Source: Neotamlana nanhaiensis
GTDB taxonomy: Bacteria > Bacteroidota > Bacteroidia > Flavobacteriales > Flavobacteriaceae
Assembly (NCBI RefSeq): GCF_000943555.1
Contig: NZ_JTDV01000013.1
Span: forward strand, 62,001-126,000
Length of the DNA stretch: 64,000 nt
Direction: 5' to 3'
Part shown: one piece after another, positions 16,909 through 26,647 of the stretch
Position numbering within the stretch: the stretch's first letter is position 1
Layout of the letters: each line of letters begins with the position of its first letter
Notes under the pieces: model-generated
What the model saw: only the letters and a program-made list of their open reading frames with translations
The model's database searches: none
Told to the model about the DNA's origin: nothing
Made by a program: the position numbers and the translations under genes

Positions 16909-17109
16909 ATGCAAGTAAAAGTAAACAATACAATACATCAAGTTTCAGAGAATCAATCGTTACAAGCTCTTGTAGATCAATTACAAATTTCTACAAGTGG
17001 CATTGCCATTGCCATAAACAACAGTGTAATTAGAAAAGATGATTGGGACACTACGTTTTTAAAAGAAAATCAAGATGTATTAATTATTAAATCAACTCAA
17101 GGCGGATAA
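16909..17109 (+). CDS. thiS: Sulfur carrier protein ThiS
   Basis: A 66-residue ubiquitin-like protein that delivers sulfur for the thiazole ring of thiamine. It starts MQVKVNNTIHQV, has the beta-grasp pattern, and ends in the required Gly-Gly (TQGG), which the ThiF-type enzyme adenylates and which is then turned into a thiocarboxylate. It is the first gene after TPP riboswitch 2 and lies 49 bases before thiC. Its partners thiG, thiH and thiF are downstream on the same strand. Length and the C-terminal motif are exactly those of the family. Confidence 0.95.
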   Translation: MQVKVNNTIHQVSENQSLQALVDQLQISTSGIAIAINNSVIRKDDWDTTFLKENQDVLIIKSTQGG

Positions 17110-17137
17110 ATAAATGCGTTTAAGCATAGTTTTTTAA

Positions 17138-19021
<1,884 letters not shown>

Positions 19022-19029
19022 CGTTTTAA

Positions 19030-19136
19030 GGGCGTTACCCCGAGGTGTCGGGGTCGTGCTTTTCGCGCTCGCTTTTTTTTTTGGCTTTAAGTAGCCAATA
19101 AAAAGAGCTCAAACAACGCTGCAATCACTAACGCAA
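19030..19136. repeat. Dispersed TAACGC-end repeat, copy 1 (inside thi operon)
   Basis: Left end GGGCGTTACCCCGAGG and right end GCAATCACTAACGCA match, in inverse order, the ends of the elements at 39998, 49640 and 52022. It has a CCCCGA/TCGGGG hairpin (19038-19053) and a run of nine or ten Ts near 19073-19082. It fills the gap between thiC and tenI, where many operons of this kind are tightly packed. Confidence 0.7.
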
Positions 19137-19215
19137 ACCACCTGCTAAGTGCCGTTTTTTGACTTTATAATTGTAGGTCTATCGTATTTTTTTACACCTA
19201 AAAACAACATGTTTT

Positions 19216-19821
19216 ATGTTAATTGTAATCACATCAGAAACTAATTTACCAAATGAGGCTACATTAATAAACCAACTGTTTAAAACTGGTTTGCAAGTGC
19301 TTCATTTGCGTAAACCATCATTTCAAATAAACGATTATCGTGAGTTTATCAAACAAATTCAAGTTAAGTATCATTCAAAAATAATGATTCATCAATACCA
19401 TGAGTTATCCGAAGAATTTGGTTTAAAAGGCGTGCATTTACAAGAACAAACTAGAATAGATCTATCAGAAGATTTATTTCAATTTGTTGAATATTACAAA
19501 CAAAAAGGTTATACGGTAAGTAGTTCGTTTCACGATCCAGAGGTTTTAAATAACTGTAAGGTGCCATTTCATTATCACTTATTAAGTCCCGTGTTTTCAT
19601 CCATATCAAAACAAGGCTATCAAGGTAAAGGGTTTAATGTAAATGCTATAAATAAAACCATTATTGGTATGGGAGGTGTAACCGCTCAAACCATTCCAAA
19701 AATGTTAGCCTTGGGTTATCGAGGTGTTGGTGTTTTAGGCGGCGTTTGGAATACTAAAGATCCTATACAAAGTTTTAAAATTATACAAGACACATTTTTA
19801 GGTGTTAACATAAAGTATTAA
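19216..19821 (+). CDS. tenI: TenI-like thiazole tautomerase (ThiE paralogue)
   Basis: A 201-residue TIM-barrel protein of the ThiE/TenI family. It lacks the ThiE motif GxGPxxxTxTK seen in the next gene and instead has His106 in SSSFHDPE, at the place of the catalytic His of Bacillus TenI (SVHSLEEA). TenI does not join the two thiamine halves; it speeds aromatization of the thiazole tautomer made by ThiG. Position just before the real thiE and thiG supports that role. An alternative is a diverged second ThiE. It follows thiC after the repeat-bearing gap and precedes thiE by 9 bases. Confidence 0.8.
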   Translation: MLIVITSETNLPNEATLINQLFKTGLQVLHLRKPSFQINDYREFIKQIQVKYHSKIMIHQYHELSEEFGLKGVHLQEQTRIDLSEDLFQFVEYYKQKGYTVSSSFHDPEVLNNCKVPFHYHLLSPVFSSISKQGYQGKGFNVNAINKTIIGMGGVTAQTIPKMLALGYRGVGVLGGVWNTKDPIQSFKIIQDTFLGVNIKY

Positions 19822-19830
19822 TTAAAATAT

Positions 19831-20481
19831 ATGATATCAAAATTACATTACATATCGCAAGGCGATACGCCAAAAGTGCATTTAAGTAATATTCAAAACG
19901 CTTGCGTTTCTGGTGCAGATTGTGTGCAACTAAGGTTAAAAAAAGTAGATTTTAAAACGGTTTTAGATATTGCCTCGCAAGCAAGAGAAATAACCAGTCA
20001 TTTTCAAACGCGATTAATCATAAACGATTATTATAAAATTGCGAAAATAGTTAAAGCCGATGGTGTCCATTTAGGAAAAACAGATGCGTCACCAACAGAA
20101 GCTAGGGCACATTTAGCCTCATGGCAAATTATTGGTGGTACTGCAAATACGCTTCAAGATTGTGAAAATCTAATTCATAAAGAGGCAAACTATATCGGTT
20201 TAGGACCTTTTAGATTTACCAAAACAAAAGAAAATTTAAGCCCAGTTTTAGGACTTAAAGGTTATCGCGCCATTTTAGACGAGTTACAAACTAAAATTCC
20301 CATTTTGGCTATTGGTGGCATCACTTTAAATGATGTTTCTGAGTTACTTCAAACGGGAATTTATGGTTTAGCTATGTCTGGTGAAATAACTTCTAATTTT
20401 AATAACATATCAATATTAAACAAACTGCTTAATATGCCTGCTTTAAACGAACAGGTTTGGAAAGCACCAAAAAATACATAA
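19831..20481 (+). CDS. thiE: Thiamine phosphate synthase ThiE
   Basis: A 216-residue TIM barrel that couples hydroxymethylpyrimidine pyrophosphate to thiazole phosphate. Family motifs are in order: VQLRLKKVD near residue 32, [22 protein letters not shown] (about 66-87) with the pyrophosphate-site residues, IIGGTANTL and the signature [16 protein letters not shown]. Length is normal. It ends 2 bases before the thiG ATG. The substrate needs ThiD for its second phosphate; thiD is not in the window and must be elsewhere. Distinguished from the TenI-like gene just upstream by its complete active-site motifs. Confidence 0.95.
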   Translation: MISKLHYISQGDTPKVHLSNIQNACVSGADCVQLRLKKVDFKTVLDIASQAREITSHFQTRLIINDYYKIAKIVKADGVHLGKTDASPTEARAHLASWQIIGGTANTLQDCENLIHKEANYIGLGPFRFTKTKENLSPVLGLKGYRAILDELQTKIPILAIGGITLNDVSELLQTGIYGLAMSGEITSNFNNISILNKLLNMPALNEQVWKAPKNT

Positions 20482-20483
20482 TT

Positions 20484-21248
20484 ATGAGTTTACAAATAGC
20501 AAATAAAACCTTTACATCACGGTTGTTTACAGGAACCGGAAAGTTTAGTAGTTCTCAACTCATGCAAGACGCTTTGTTGGCTAGTAAAAGTGAGCTTGTA
20601 ACCGTTGCTTTAAAGCGCGTAGATGTAACTAACGATAAGGATAATATTTTAACGCATTTAAATGAGCCACATATCAATTTATTACCAAATACATCGGGTG
20701 TTCGTGATGCAAAAGAAGCTGTTTTTGCTGCCGAATTATCGCGAGAAGCCTTAGAGACCAATTGGGTAAAGTTAGAAATACATCCAGACCCAAGATATTT
20801 GTTACCAGATCCAATTGAAACCTTAAAAGCAGCAGAAATACTTGTTAAAAAGGGGTTTGTGGTGATGCCTTACATTCATGCCGATCCTGTTTTATGCAAG
20901 CGTTTAGAAGATGTTGGAGTGCAATGTGTTATGCCGTTAGGCGCACCCATAGGAAGTAATAAAGGGTTAAAAACACAGGATTTTTTAGAGATTATTATCG
21001 AGCAATCTAAAGTGCCTGTAATTGTTGATGCTGGAATAGGTTCGCCATCGCATGCAGCTCATGCTATGGAAATGGGGGCCGATGCCGTTTTAGTAAATAC
21101 AGCAATTGCAGTTTCACAGAACCCAGTGGACATGGCTAAGGCTTTTAAAATGGGTGTTGAAGCTGGTAGAATGGCTTTTGAAGCGAAGCTAGCACCTATA
21201 AAACAACAAGCAGAAGCCAGTAGTCCATTAACTTCATTTTTGAGCTAA
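20484..21248 (+). CDS. thiG: Thiazole synthase ThiG
   Basis: A 254-residue TIM-barrel enzyme that makes the thiazole ring from deoxyxylulose phosphate, dehydroglycine and ThiS thiocarboxylate. Conserved stretches are [57 protein letters not shown] and [29 protein letters not shown]; the Schiff-base lysine is in the VKLE strand. The ATG at 20484 is chosen because an in-frame Met at 20457 would lie inside thiE and the family starts just before the TFTSRLF strand. It forms a tight unit with thiE and thiH (9-base gap). Confidence 0.97.
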   Translation: MSLQIANKTFTSRLFTGTGKFSSSQLMQDALLASKSELVTVALKRVDVTNDKDNILTHLNEPHINLLPNTSGVRDAKEAVFAAELSREALETNWVKLEIHPDPRYLLPDPIETLKAAEILVKKGFVVMPYIHADPVLCKRLEDVGVQCVMPLGAPIGSNKGLKTQDFLEIIIEQSKVPVIVDAGIGSPSHAAHAMEMGADAVLVNTAIAVSQNPVDMAKAFKMGVEAGRMAFEAKLAPIKQQAEASSPLTSFLS

Positions 21249-21257
21249 GTAATAGTT

Positions 21258-22367
21258 ATGCAGTCTTTTGAAAACATATTAAATGCCTATTCTTGGAACG
21301 ATGTTTTAGCTAGTATTCATACCAAAACTCAAACCGATGTAAAAACTGCTTTGTCTAAGCAAAAACGAAATTTAGAAGATTTTAAAGCTTTAATTTCACC
21401 TGCAGCGAAACCCTTTTTAGAGGAAATGGCACAATTAAGTAGGCAACTTACTAAAAAGCGTTTTGGTAATACCATGCAAATGTATGCGCCTTTATATTTA
21501 AGTAACGAGTGCCAAAACATTTGTACTTATTGTGGGTTTAGTTTTACCAACAAAATTCCGAGGCGAACACTTACAGATGCCGAAATTTTAAAAGAAGCTA
21601 ATTATTTAAAACAAAAAGGATTTGACCACGTGTTACTTGTAACAGGAGAAGCCAATAGAACTGTTGGGGTAGATTATATAAATAATGCTATAAAATTAAT
21701 TAAACCTTATTTTGCTAACATCACAATAGAAGTGCAGCCATTGGAGCAAGAAGAATACGAATTACTCATACAAAATGGCTTGTATGCCGTTTTAGTTTAC
21801 CAAGAAACGTATCATAAAAACGAATATAAAAAGCATCATCCTAAAGGAAAAAAATCTAATTTTAAGTATCGTTTAGAAACTCCCGATCGTTTAGGGAAAG
21901 CAGGTATACACAAAATAGGTTTAGGTGCTTTGTTTGGTTTAGAAGACTGGCGTGCCGATAGTTTTTTTACAGCCCTTCATTTAAATTATTTGCAAAAGCA
22001 TTTTTGGCAAACAAAGTATTCCATTTCATTTCCCAGATTACGACCACATTCGGGTGGTTTAGAACCTAAAGTAGAGATGAAGGATGCTGATTTAGTACAA
22101 CTTATTTGTGCTTACCGTTTGTTAGATGAAGATGTAGAACTCTCGATGTCTACTCGCGAAAGCGAACATTTTAGAAACCATATTGTAAATTTAGGTATTA
22201 CATCAATAAGTGCAGAGTCTAAAACCAATCCAGGAGGTTATGCCGTTGAGCCACAATCGTTAGAGCAGTTTGAAATTTCGGATGAACGCAGTACAGAACA
22301 ATTCACAGGTATGCTTAAAAAGCAAGGTCTGGAAGTCGTTTGGAAAGACTGGGAACATTTTAATTAA
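21258..22367 (+). CDS. thiH: 2-iminoacetate synthase ThiH
   Basis: A 369-residue radical SAM enzyme that splits tyrosine to give dehydroglycine for the thiazole ring. The cluster motif CxxxCxxC is Cys85, Cys89 and Cys92 in CQNICTYCGF. Also typical are LLVTGEANRTVGVDYI, EVQPLEQEEYELL, YQETYHKNEYKKHHPKGKKS and ISFPRLRPHSGG. This is the anaerobic-type route (ThiH rather than the oxidase ThiO), with which the lack of thiO nearby agrees. It lies between thiG and thiF on the same strand. Confidence 0.97.
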   Translation: MQSFENILNAYSWNDVLASIHTKTQTDVKTALSKQKRNLEDFKALISPAAKPFLEEMAQLSRQLTKKRFGNTMQMYAPLYLSNECQNICTYCGFSFTNKIPRRTLTDAEILKEANYLKQKGFDHVLLVTGEANRTVGVDYINNAIKLIKPYFANITIEVQPLEQEEYELLIQNGLYAVLVYQETYHKNEYKKHHPKGKKSNFKYRLETPDRLGKAGIHKIGLGALFGLEDWRADSFFTALHLNYLQKHFWQTKYSISFPRLRPHSGGLEPKVEMKDADLVQLICAYRLLDEDVELSMSTRESEHFRNHIVNLGITSISAESKTNPGGYAVEPQSLEQFEISDERSTEQFTGMLKKQGLEVVWKDWEHFN

Positions 22368-22375
22368 TTCAATTC

Positions 22376-22383
22376 TAATTTTG
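22376..22383 (+). promoter_or_regulatory. Possible internal TAnnTTTG element before thiF
   Basis: TAATTTTG fits the -7 consensus and lies 9 bases before the thiF start, in the 25-base gap after thiH. No -33 TTG lies at the right distance, so this may be chance in AT-rich DNA. Confidence 0.3.
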
Positions 22384-22392
22384 TAGAATATT

Positions 22393-23445
22393 ATGTTAAC
22401 ACAAGAAGAATTAAAACAATATAACCGACATGTTATATTAGATGAAATAGGTGAATCTGGACAAATAAAACTAAAAACCGCAAAAGTTTTAGTTGTTGGT
22501 GCGGGAGGTTTAGGTTGTCCAATTTTACAGTATTTAACAGCCGCTGGTGTTGGAACAATTGGTGTAATTGATGATGATGTTGTAGATCAAACAAATTTAC
22601 AGCGTCAGATTTTATACACTGTCGACGATATTGGTAAGCCTAAAGTCGAAGTTGCCGTAAATCGCTTGTCAAAGTTAAATCCGTTTGTAGAATTTAAAGT
22701 TTTTGTCGAGAAATTATCAATTCAAAATGTCATTGATATTTTTAAAGATTTTGATATTATTGTTGATGGCAGTGATAACTTTCAAACTAGATATTTATGC
22801 AATGATGCAGCGGTAATAGCAAACAAACCTTTGGTTTATGGATCTATATTTAAGTTTGAAGGGCAAGTAAGTGTTTTTAATTTTAATAGTAGTGCTACTT
22901 ATAGGTGTTTATATCCAACACCTCCCAAACTAAACGAATCTCCAAACTGTTCGGAAATTGGAGTTATGGGTGTTTTACCAGGAATTATAGGAAGTTTACA
23001 AGCCAATGAGGTTATTAAAATAATTTGTGGTATTGGCGATGTATTGGCTAATAAACTTTTGGTTTTCGATGTGTTATCCATGCGACAACTTACTCTGGAT
23101 TACAGTAAAACCGAAAATTCGAGCATAACTAAATTAGAAACTAATTACGATTTTTTTTGTGGCATAGAATCAATAGATAACGACATTACTTTAGCAGCTT
23201 TAAACCAAAATAAAAGCACGTTCAACCTGTTGGATGTTCGTGAACACTGGGAGCGCCAGCAATATCATATAGGAGGTTTGCATATTCCTTTAGCTCAATT
23301 GCCAACAAGGTATCATGAAATCAATACAGAAAAGCCACTTGTGGTGTATTGTAAATCTGGAGTACGTAGTAAAAAGGCAATAAGCTTTTTAAAAGATGTT
23401 TTGTCAAAAAAAAGCAATCTTATAAACTTAAAAAATGGTTTGTAG
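22393..23445 (+). CDS. thiF: ThiF/MoeB-type adenylyltransferase with rhodanese domain
   Basis: A 350-residue E1-like enzyme that adenylates the Gly-Gly end of ThiS (and possibly MoaD) and can feed sulfur. The nucleotide loop GAGGLG is at residues 36-41, the Arg finger region is TNLQRQILY, and Cys186 in SPNCSEIG matches the catalytic Cys near 184-187 of ThiF/MoeB. Residues ~265-345 form a rhodanese domain with the persulfide Cys320 in VYCKSGVRS. The CxxC zinc pairs of classical ThiF/MoeB are not evident. This fused form resembles MoeZ/MOCS3. As the last gene of the thi run it most likely serves ThiS. It ends 1 base before the stop of the convergent lipoprotein gene. Confidence 0.92.
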   Translation: MLTQEELKQYNRHVILDEIGESGQIKLKTAKVLVVGAGGLGCPILQYLTAAGVGTIGVIDDDVVDQTNLQRQILYTVDDIGKPKVEVAVNRLSKLNPFVEFKVFVEKLSIQNVIDIFKDFDIIVDGSDNFQTRYLCNDAAVIANKPLVYGSIFKFEGQVSVFNFNSSATYRCLYPTPPKLNESPNCSEIGVMGVLPGIIGSLQANEVIKIICGIGDVLANKLLVFDVLSMRQLTLDYSKTENSSITKLETNYDFFCGIESIDNDITLAALNQNKSTFNLLDVREHWERQQYHIGGLHIPLAQLPTRYHEINTEKPLVVYCKSGVRSKKAISFLKDVLSKKSNLINLKNGL

Positions 23446-23446
23446 T

Positions 23447-23881
23447 TTAATTGTAAATAGTTAAAATATTTCCGCTCTGCTGTACACGGTAGTTTTTTAA
23501 CGCACAAACCAAAGTTGGGTCGTCACTATTATTTATTTCGCCAGTAAGTAAATTGTATTCATTGCCATCACCACATTCGCTCTCACAAAAAAGACCATTG
23601 GGCACCAAATGGGAACAAGTTCCAGGAACATAATTTGGGTCGCTGGCATCCCATGCCATAAAGCTAGATCCTGTATTGGCAACTATAATACCTGCGTTTC
23701 CAATATTTTGGATATAAATAGAGTTAGCAACAAAATTCAACTGGCTATATTCAGGAAGACTTAGGTTAATATTTAAGTTTATATTAAGGTCTAATAAAAA
23801 ATTACAGTTTTCGTTTCTTACGGTATTACTGCTACAACTAAATAAAAATAGGGCTAAAAATAGTGCGCTGAGAGATTTCAT
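23447..23881 (-). CDS. Small lipoprotein with degenerate Rieske-like domain
   Basis: A 144-residue protein when started at MKSLSALFLALF (ATG at 23881); the longer reading frame has no signal peptide at its own start and is less likely. The lipobox LFSC places the lipid on Cys16. The rest looks like a Rieske fold: FMAWDASDPNYVPGTCSHL holds the CxH box, then ESECGDGNEYNLLTGE stands where CxCHG...TG is expected, and it ends in LKNYRVQQSGNILTIYN, the typical last strands. The His of the second box is missing (CGD), so a normal [2Fe-2S] cluster is unlikely. It would sit on a periplasm-facing membrane. Convergent with thiF. Function unknown; the Rieske relation is by pattern and not proven. Confidence 0.75.
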   Translation of the reverse strand: MKSLSALFLALFLFSCSSNTVRNENCNFLLDLNINLNINLSLPEYSQLNFVANSIYIQNIGNAGIIVANTGSSFMAWDASDPNYVPGTCSHLVPNGLFCESECGDGNEYNLLTGEINNSDDPTLVCALKNYRVQQSGNILTIYN

Positions 23882-23979
23882 AGGGAACATAAATTTTGGG
23901 CAATTTACAACAAAAGTAAATTGTTTTAGTAATGATTTTACTTTATAAGTGTAAACTATACAAGTAATTAAAAATTTTG

Positions 23980-23987
23980 TATTTTTG
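23980..23987 (+). promoter_or_regulatory. greA promoter element (TAnnTTTG)
   Basis: TATTTTTG exactly fits the -7 consensus. The start of transcription would be near 23993, at the 5' foot of the first of two hairpins that precede greA. No -33 TTG is seen at the usual spacing. Confidence 0.5.
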
Positions 23988-23993
23988 TTTTGC

Positions 23994-24046
23994 AATCTCG
24001 TTTATACGAGATTTTTTTTGTGCTGTCCCGATATTTCGGGATTTTT
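23994..24046 (+). terminator. Two tandem hairpin-plus-T-tract structures in greA leader
   Basis: Hairpin 1 pairs AATCTCGT (23994-24001) with ACGAGATT (24006-24013), followed by T to 24019. Hairpin 2 pairs TCCCGA (24026-24031) with TCGGGA (24036-24041), followed by five Ts. Both have intrinsic-terminator form in the rightward direction. They may end read-through from the thi operon or act as promoter-proximal attenuators of greA, whose start is at 24079. Confidence 0.65.
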
Positions 24047-24078
24047 CAGCTTTTAGTATTAAGTAAAACGATGAAGTT

Positions 24079-24552
24079 ATGAGTAAAGTATCATACTATA
24101 CACCAGAAGGATTAAAAAAGTTAAGAGACGAGCTTAACCAGCTTAAGGATATAGAACGCCCAAAGGCATCACAAGCTATTGCAGACGCAAGAGATAAAGG
24201 TGATTTAAGTGAAAATGCAGAATACGACGCAGCCAAGGAGGCGCAAGGCATGTTGGAGATGAAAATTTCTAAAATGGAAGAAACTCTAGCTAACGCTCGT
24301 ATTATTGACGAATCGCAATTAGACACCTCGAAGGTGTTAGTGCTTAGTAAGGTTAAAATTAAAAACCAAACCAATGGTATGGAAATGAATTATACTTTGG
24401 TGGCCGAAAGTGAAGCTGATTTGGCTTCAGGTAAAATATCGGTAAACTCGCCTATCGGTAAAGGTTTACTCGGTAAATCGGTTGGCGATGTAGCCGAAAT
24501 TAAAGTGCCAAGTGGCGTAATGAAATTCGACATTGTAGAAATATCGAGATAA
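24079..24552 (+). CDS. greA: Transcription elongation factor GreA
   Basis: A 157-residue factor that enters the RNA polymerase secondary channel and triggers cleavage of backtracked RNA. It has the N-terminal coiled coil (about 1-75) with the acidic tip in LSENAEYDAAKEAQ (the catalytic Asp/Glu pair region, DLSENAEYDAAK), and the C-terminal FKBP-like domain with SPIGKGLLGKSVGDVAEIKVPSG. Length is standard. A hairpin terminator follows at 24574. The leader carries two terminator-like hairpins, described separately. Confidence 0.97.
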   Translation: MSKVSYYTPEGLKKLRDELNQLKDIERPKASQAIADARDKGDLSENAEYDAAKEAQGMLEMKISKMEETLANARIIDESQLDTSKVLVLSKVKIKNQTNGMEMNYTLVAESEADLASGKISVNSPIGKGLLGKSVGDVAEIKVPSGVMKFDIVEISR

Positions 24553-24573
24553 TTCTTCATTTAAAATTTTTTT

Positions 24574-24611
24574 AAAAGATTCCTTATCTCTTTTGGTTTG
24601 GAATCTTTTTT
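24574..24611 (+). terminator. Intrinsic terminator after greA
   Basis: AAAAGATTCC (24574-24583) pairs with GGAATCTTTT (24600-24609) around a 16-base loop, followed by more Ts. It lies 21 bases after the greA stop and before the HIT gene. Confidence 0.7.
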
Positions 24612-24640
24612 ATATTTACAGCAATACAAAACCCACTATT

Positions 24641-25030
24641 ATGGCTTCTATTTTTACTAAAATAATTAACGGCGAAATACCTTGTTATAAAATTGCTGAA
24701 ACCGAAGATTTCTTCGCGTTTTTAGATATAAATCCGAATGCAAAAGGGCATACATTATGCATTCCAAAACAAGAAGTTGATAAATTATTCGATTTAGATG
24801 AAGCTACTTACAACGGGTTAATGCAATTTTCTAGACGTGTTGCCAAAGCTATCGAAAAAGCTGTGCCTTGTAATCGTGTAGGCTTAACTGTAATTGGCTT
24901 AGAGGTGCCGCATGCGCACGTACATTTAATTCCGTTAAACAACATGGAAGATTCGCGATTTATAAAAAAAGAAACCTTGTCTCCAGAAGAGTTTCAAGAG
25001 ATAGCAAATGCTATTCAGGCTAACTTCTAA
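24641..25030 (+). CDS. HIT family nucleotide-binding protein
   Basis: A 129-residue histidine-triad protein, likely a purine nucleoside phosphoramidase or dinucleotide hydrolase of the Hint branch. The N-terminus MASIFTKIINGEIPCYKI and FLDINPNAKGHTLCIPK are family hallmarks, and the catalytic triad HAHVHL lies in EVPHAHVHLIPL near residue 104. The ATG at 24641 is chosen over an upstream in-frame ATG at 24593, which lies inside the greA terminator. The last 4 bases overlap the stop of the convergent small membrane protein gene. Physiological substrate is not known for most such proteins. Confidence 0.94.
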   Translation: MASIFTKIINGEIPCYKIAETEDFFAFLDINPNAKGHTLCIPKQEVDKLFDLDEATYNGLMQFSRRVAKAIEKAVPCNRVGLTVIGLEVPHAHVHLIPLNNMEDSRFIKKETLSPEEFQEIANAIQANF

Positions 25031-25374
25031 TTATAAAGCACCATAAAACCAATTGCCGAAACGGTAATAATAGCGGTTAAAATTACAATAAGCCAAGTGA
25101 GCTTTTTTAAGTGAAACGATTTGCTTTTTGGGGTTATAGCTCTTTTGTGATACTCAAAAACACGCTCTAAATCATCCGTCCATTGTACAGGATAAATATT
25201 AGAGTTGCATGTGTTACAAAACAATTCATTTAAGGTGTCTAAAGTGGTCGCTTTGTAAAAAGCGTTTTCAATTAATTGTTGCTTAAAGGTTAGTTTTAAA
25301 CCGTCGTTGCTATAGCATACAGGGCAGTTGTTCTTTAAGTTAAATTCGTTTATTTTAATGTGTTTTTTTGCCAT
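25027..25374 (-). CDS. Zinc-ribbon membrane protein of unknown function
   Basis: A 115-residue protein I do not recognise by name. It has two CxxC knuckles, CPVCYSNDG near residue 18 and CNTCNSNIYPVQW near residue 53, which should form a zinc ribbon, and a single membrane helix at the C-terminus (LTWLIVILTAIITVSAIGFMVLY). The zinc part would face the cytoplasm. Its start lies 2 bases after the stop of the sensor kinase gene, so the two are co-transcribed. A helper role in the signalling of that kinase is possible but is only inferred from position. Confidence 0.8.
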   Translation of the reverse strand: MAKKHIKINEFNLKNNCPVCYSNDGLKLTFKQQLIENAFYKATTLDTLNELFCNTCNSNIYPVQWTDDLERVFEYHKRAITPKSKSFHLKKLTWLIVILTAIITVSAIGFMVLYN

Positions 25375-25376
25375 AT

Positions 25377-26531
25377 TTAAGTGGCTCTTTTTAATTGAAT
25401 TTGGATGGTAGTGCCTTTTTTAATTTCGGAGTTTAGCACCTTGATTTTCCCTTTATGGAAATCTTCAATAATACGCTTTGTTAAGGATAAACCTAAACCC
25501 CAACCGCGTTTTTTGGTCGTAAAACCAGGCTCAAAAATTGTATTAAAATCTTTCTTAGGGATGCCTTTACCGGTATCGGTAACATTAATTTTTATATCGT
25601 TTTCTAACTGAATAATTTCTAAGGTTAGCTTTCCGCGTCCTTTCATAGCATCAATGGCGTTTTTTACCAAATTTTCTATGGTCCAGCTATAAAGTTGTTT
25701 GTTTAAGTTAACAGGAATTTCTTCATTGGGCGTTTTTATTTCAAAAGTAACTAATTTGGAAGCACGCGCCTTTAAATAATCGAAGCTGTGTATGGTTTCG
25801 GTAACAATATCGGTGGTTTCTAAAACGGGCACAGATCCTATTTTGCTGAAACGTTCGGTTATGGTTTGCAGGCGGTCAATATCTTTTTCAATTTCAACAA
25901 TGTAGTCGGGGTTCGTGTTTTCAGTCTTTAAAATTTCGGTCCAACCAATTAATGACGAAAGCGGTGTGCCAATTTGATGCGCTGTTTCCTTTGCCATACC
26001 CGACCAAAGCTTATTTTGAGTGGCAATTTTACTGCTTCGGTAAAAGAAATAAATAACGGCTGCAAACAAAAATATAATTAAAAATAAGGCTAACGGGTAA
26101 TATTTAAGTTTGTTTAATAACGGCGAGTTTCCGTAGTAAATGGTACTAATAACTCTACCATCTAATTTTACTTTTATGGGGTTGTTTTCTTCTTTAAACT
26201 TGGCAATTAATTTTTGTACAGCAATTGAGTCGCTTAGCTTTTTTTTATCAATATTGTTAAAATCGTAATTGCCATCTTCGGCAACCATAATCATGGGTGT
26301 GGTTTTGTTACTGGTAATTACTTTTAGCGGTAAATTACCCAAATCCATATCTAAATTGGTGGTTTTTAACAAATCGGTTTGAGCAAACGACCAATTTTCC
26401 ATTTTTATCCGTTCTTCTTCTTTAAAATGCTGAAAAAACTCGAACGTTTTCCATAAAATAAGAGAAACAATGGCAAAAGAAGCGGTAATAATTATCCAAC
26501 GAAATAAATTGCTATGCTTGCTTAAAATCAT
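25377..26531 (-). CDS. Membrane sensor histidine kinase
   Basis: A 384-residue kinase counted from MILSKHSNLFRW; an in-frame ATG 33 bases upstream (26564) is the alternative start. Helix 1 (about 12-30) and helix 2 (about 154-173) flank an extracytoplasmic sensor of ~115 residues. The HisKA motif is AKETAHQIGTPLSSLIGW with the phospho-acceptor His185, a variant in which ETAHQIGTPL replaces the usual HELRTPL, as often seen in Bacteroidota. The ATPase domain shows NLVKNAIDAMKG (N box), DTGKGIP (G1) and RGWGLGLSLTKRI (G2). No response regulator is adjacent; the next gene is the zinc-ribbon protein. The signal sensed is unknown. Confidence 0.92.
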   Translation of the reverse strand: MILSKHSNLFRWIIITASFAIVSLILWKTFEFFQHFKEEERIKMENWSFAQTDLLKTTNLDMDLGNLPLKVITSNKTTPMIMVAEDGNYDFNNIDKKKLSDSIAVQKLIAKFKEENNPIKVKLDGRVISTIYYGNSPLLNKLKYYPLALFLIIFLFAAVIYFFYRSSKIATQNKLWSGMAKETAHQIGTPLSSLIGWTEILKTENTNPDYIVEIEKDIDRLQTITERFSKIGSVPVLETTDIVTETIHSFDYLKARASKLVTFEIKTPNEEIPVNLNKQLYSWTIENLVKNAIDAMKGRGKLTLEIIQLENDIKINVTDTGKGIPKKDFNTIFEPGFTTKKRGWGLGLSLTKRIIEDFHKGKIKVLNSEIKKGTTIQIQLKRAT

Positions 26532-26626
26532 TAACAAAGGGATTTGTTCGGTAATATAATGCAATTCTGTTAATATTATTGTTTAAGTTGTTAGTAAATC
26601 GGTTTTTAGTTGCAGACTAGAATAGT

Positions 26627-26634
26627 TACATTTG
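26627..26634 (+). promoter_or_regulatory. TAnnTTTG element before flavin reductase gene
   Basis: TACATTTG fits the -7 consensus and lies 13 bases before the start codon in a divergent promoter region. A TTG lies 14 bases upstream (26610-26612), shorter than the usual spacing. Confidence 0.35.
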
Positions 26635-26647
26635 CTGAAATAAATTT

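Noticed and set aside
23882-23995. Longer form of the Rieske-like protein starting at 23995
   Set aside because: The extra N-terminus would bury the lipoprotein signal peptide inside the protein and overlaps the greA promoter region.
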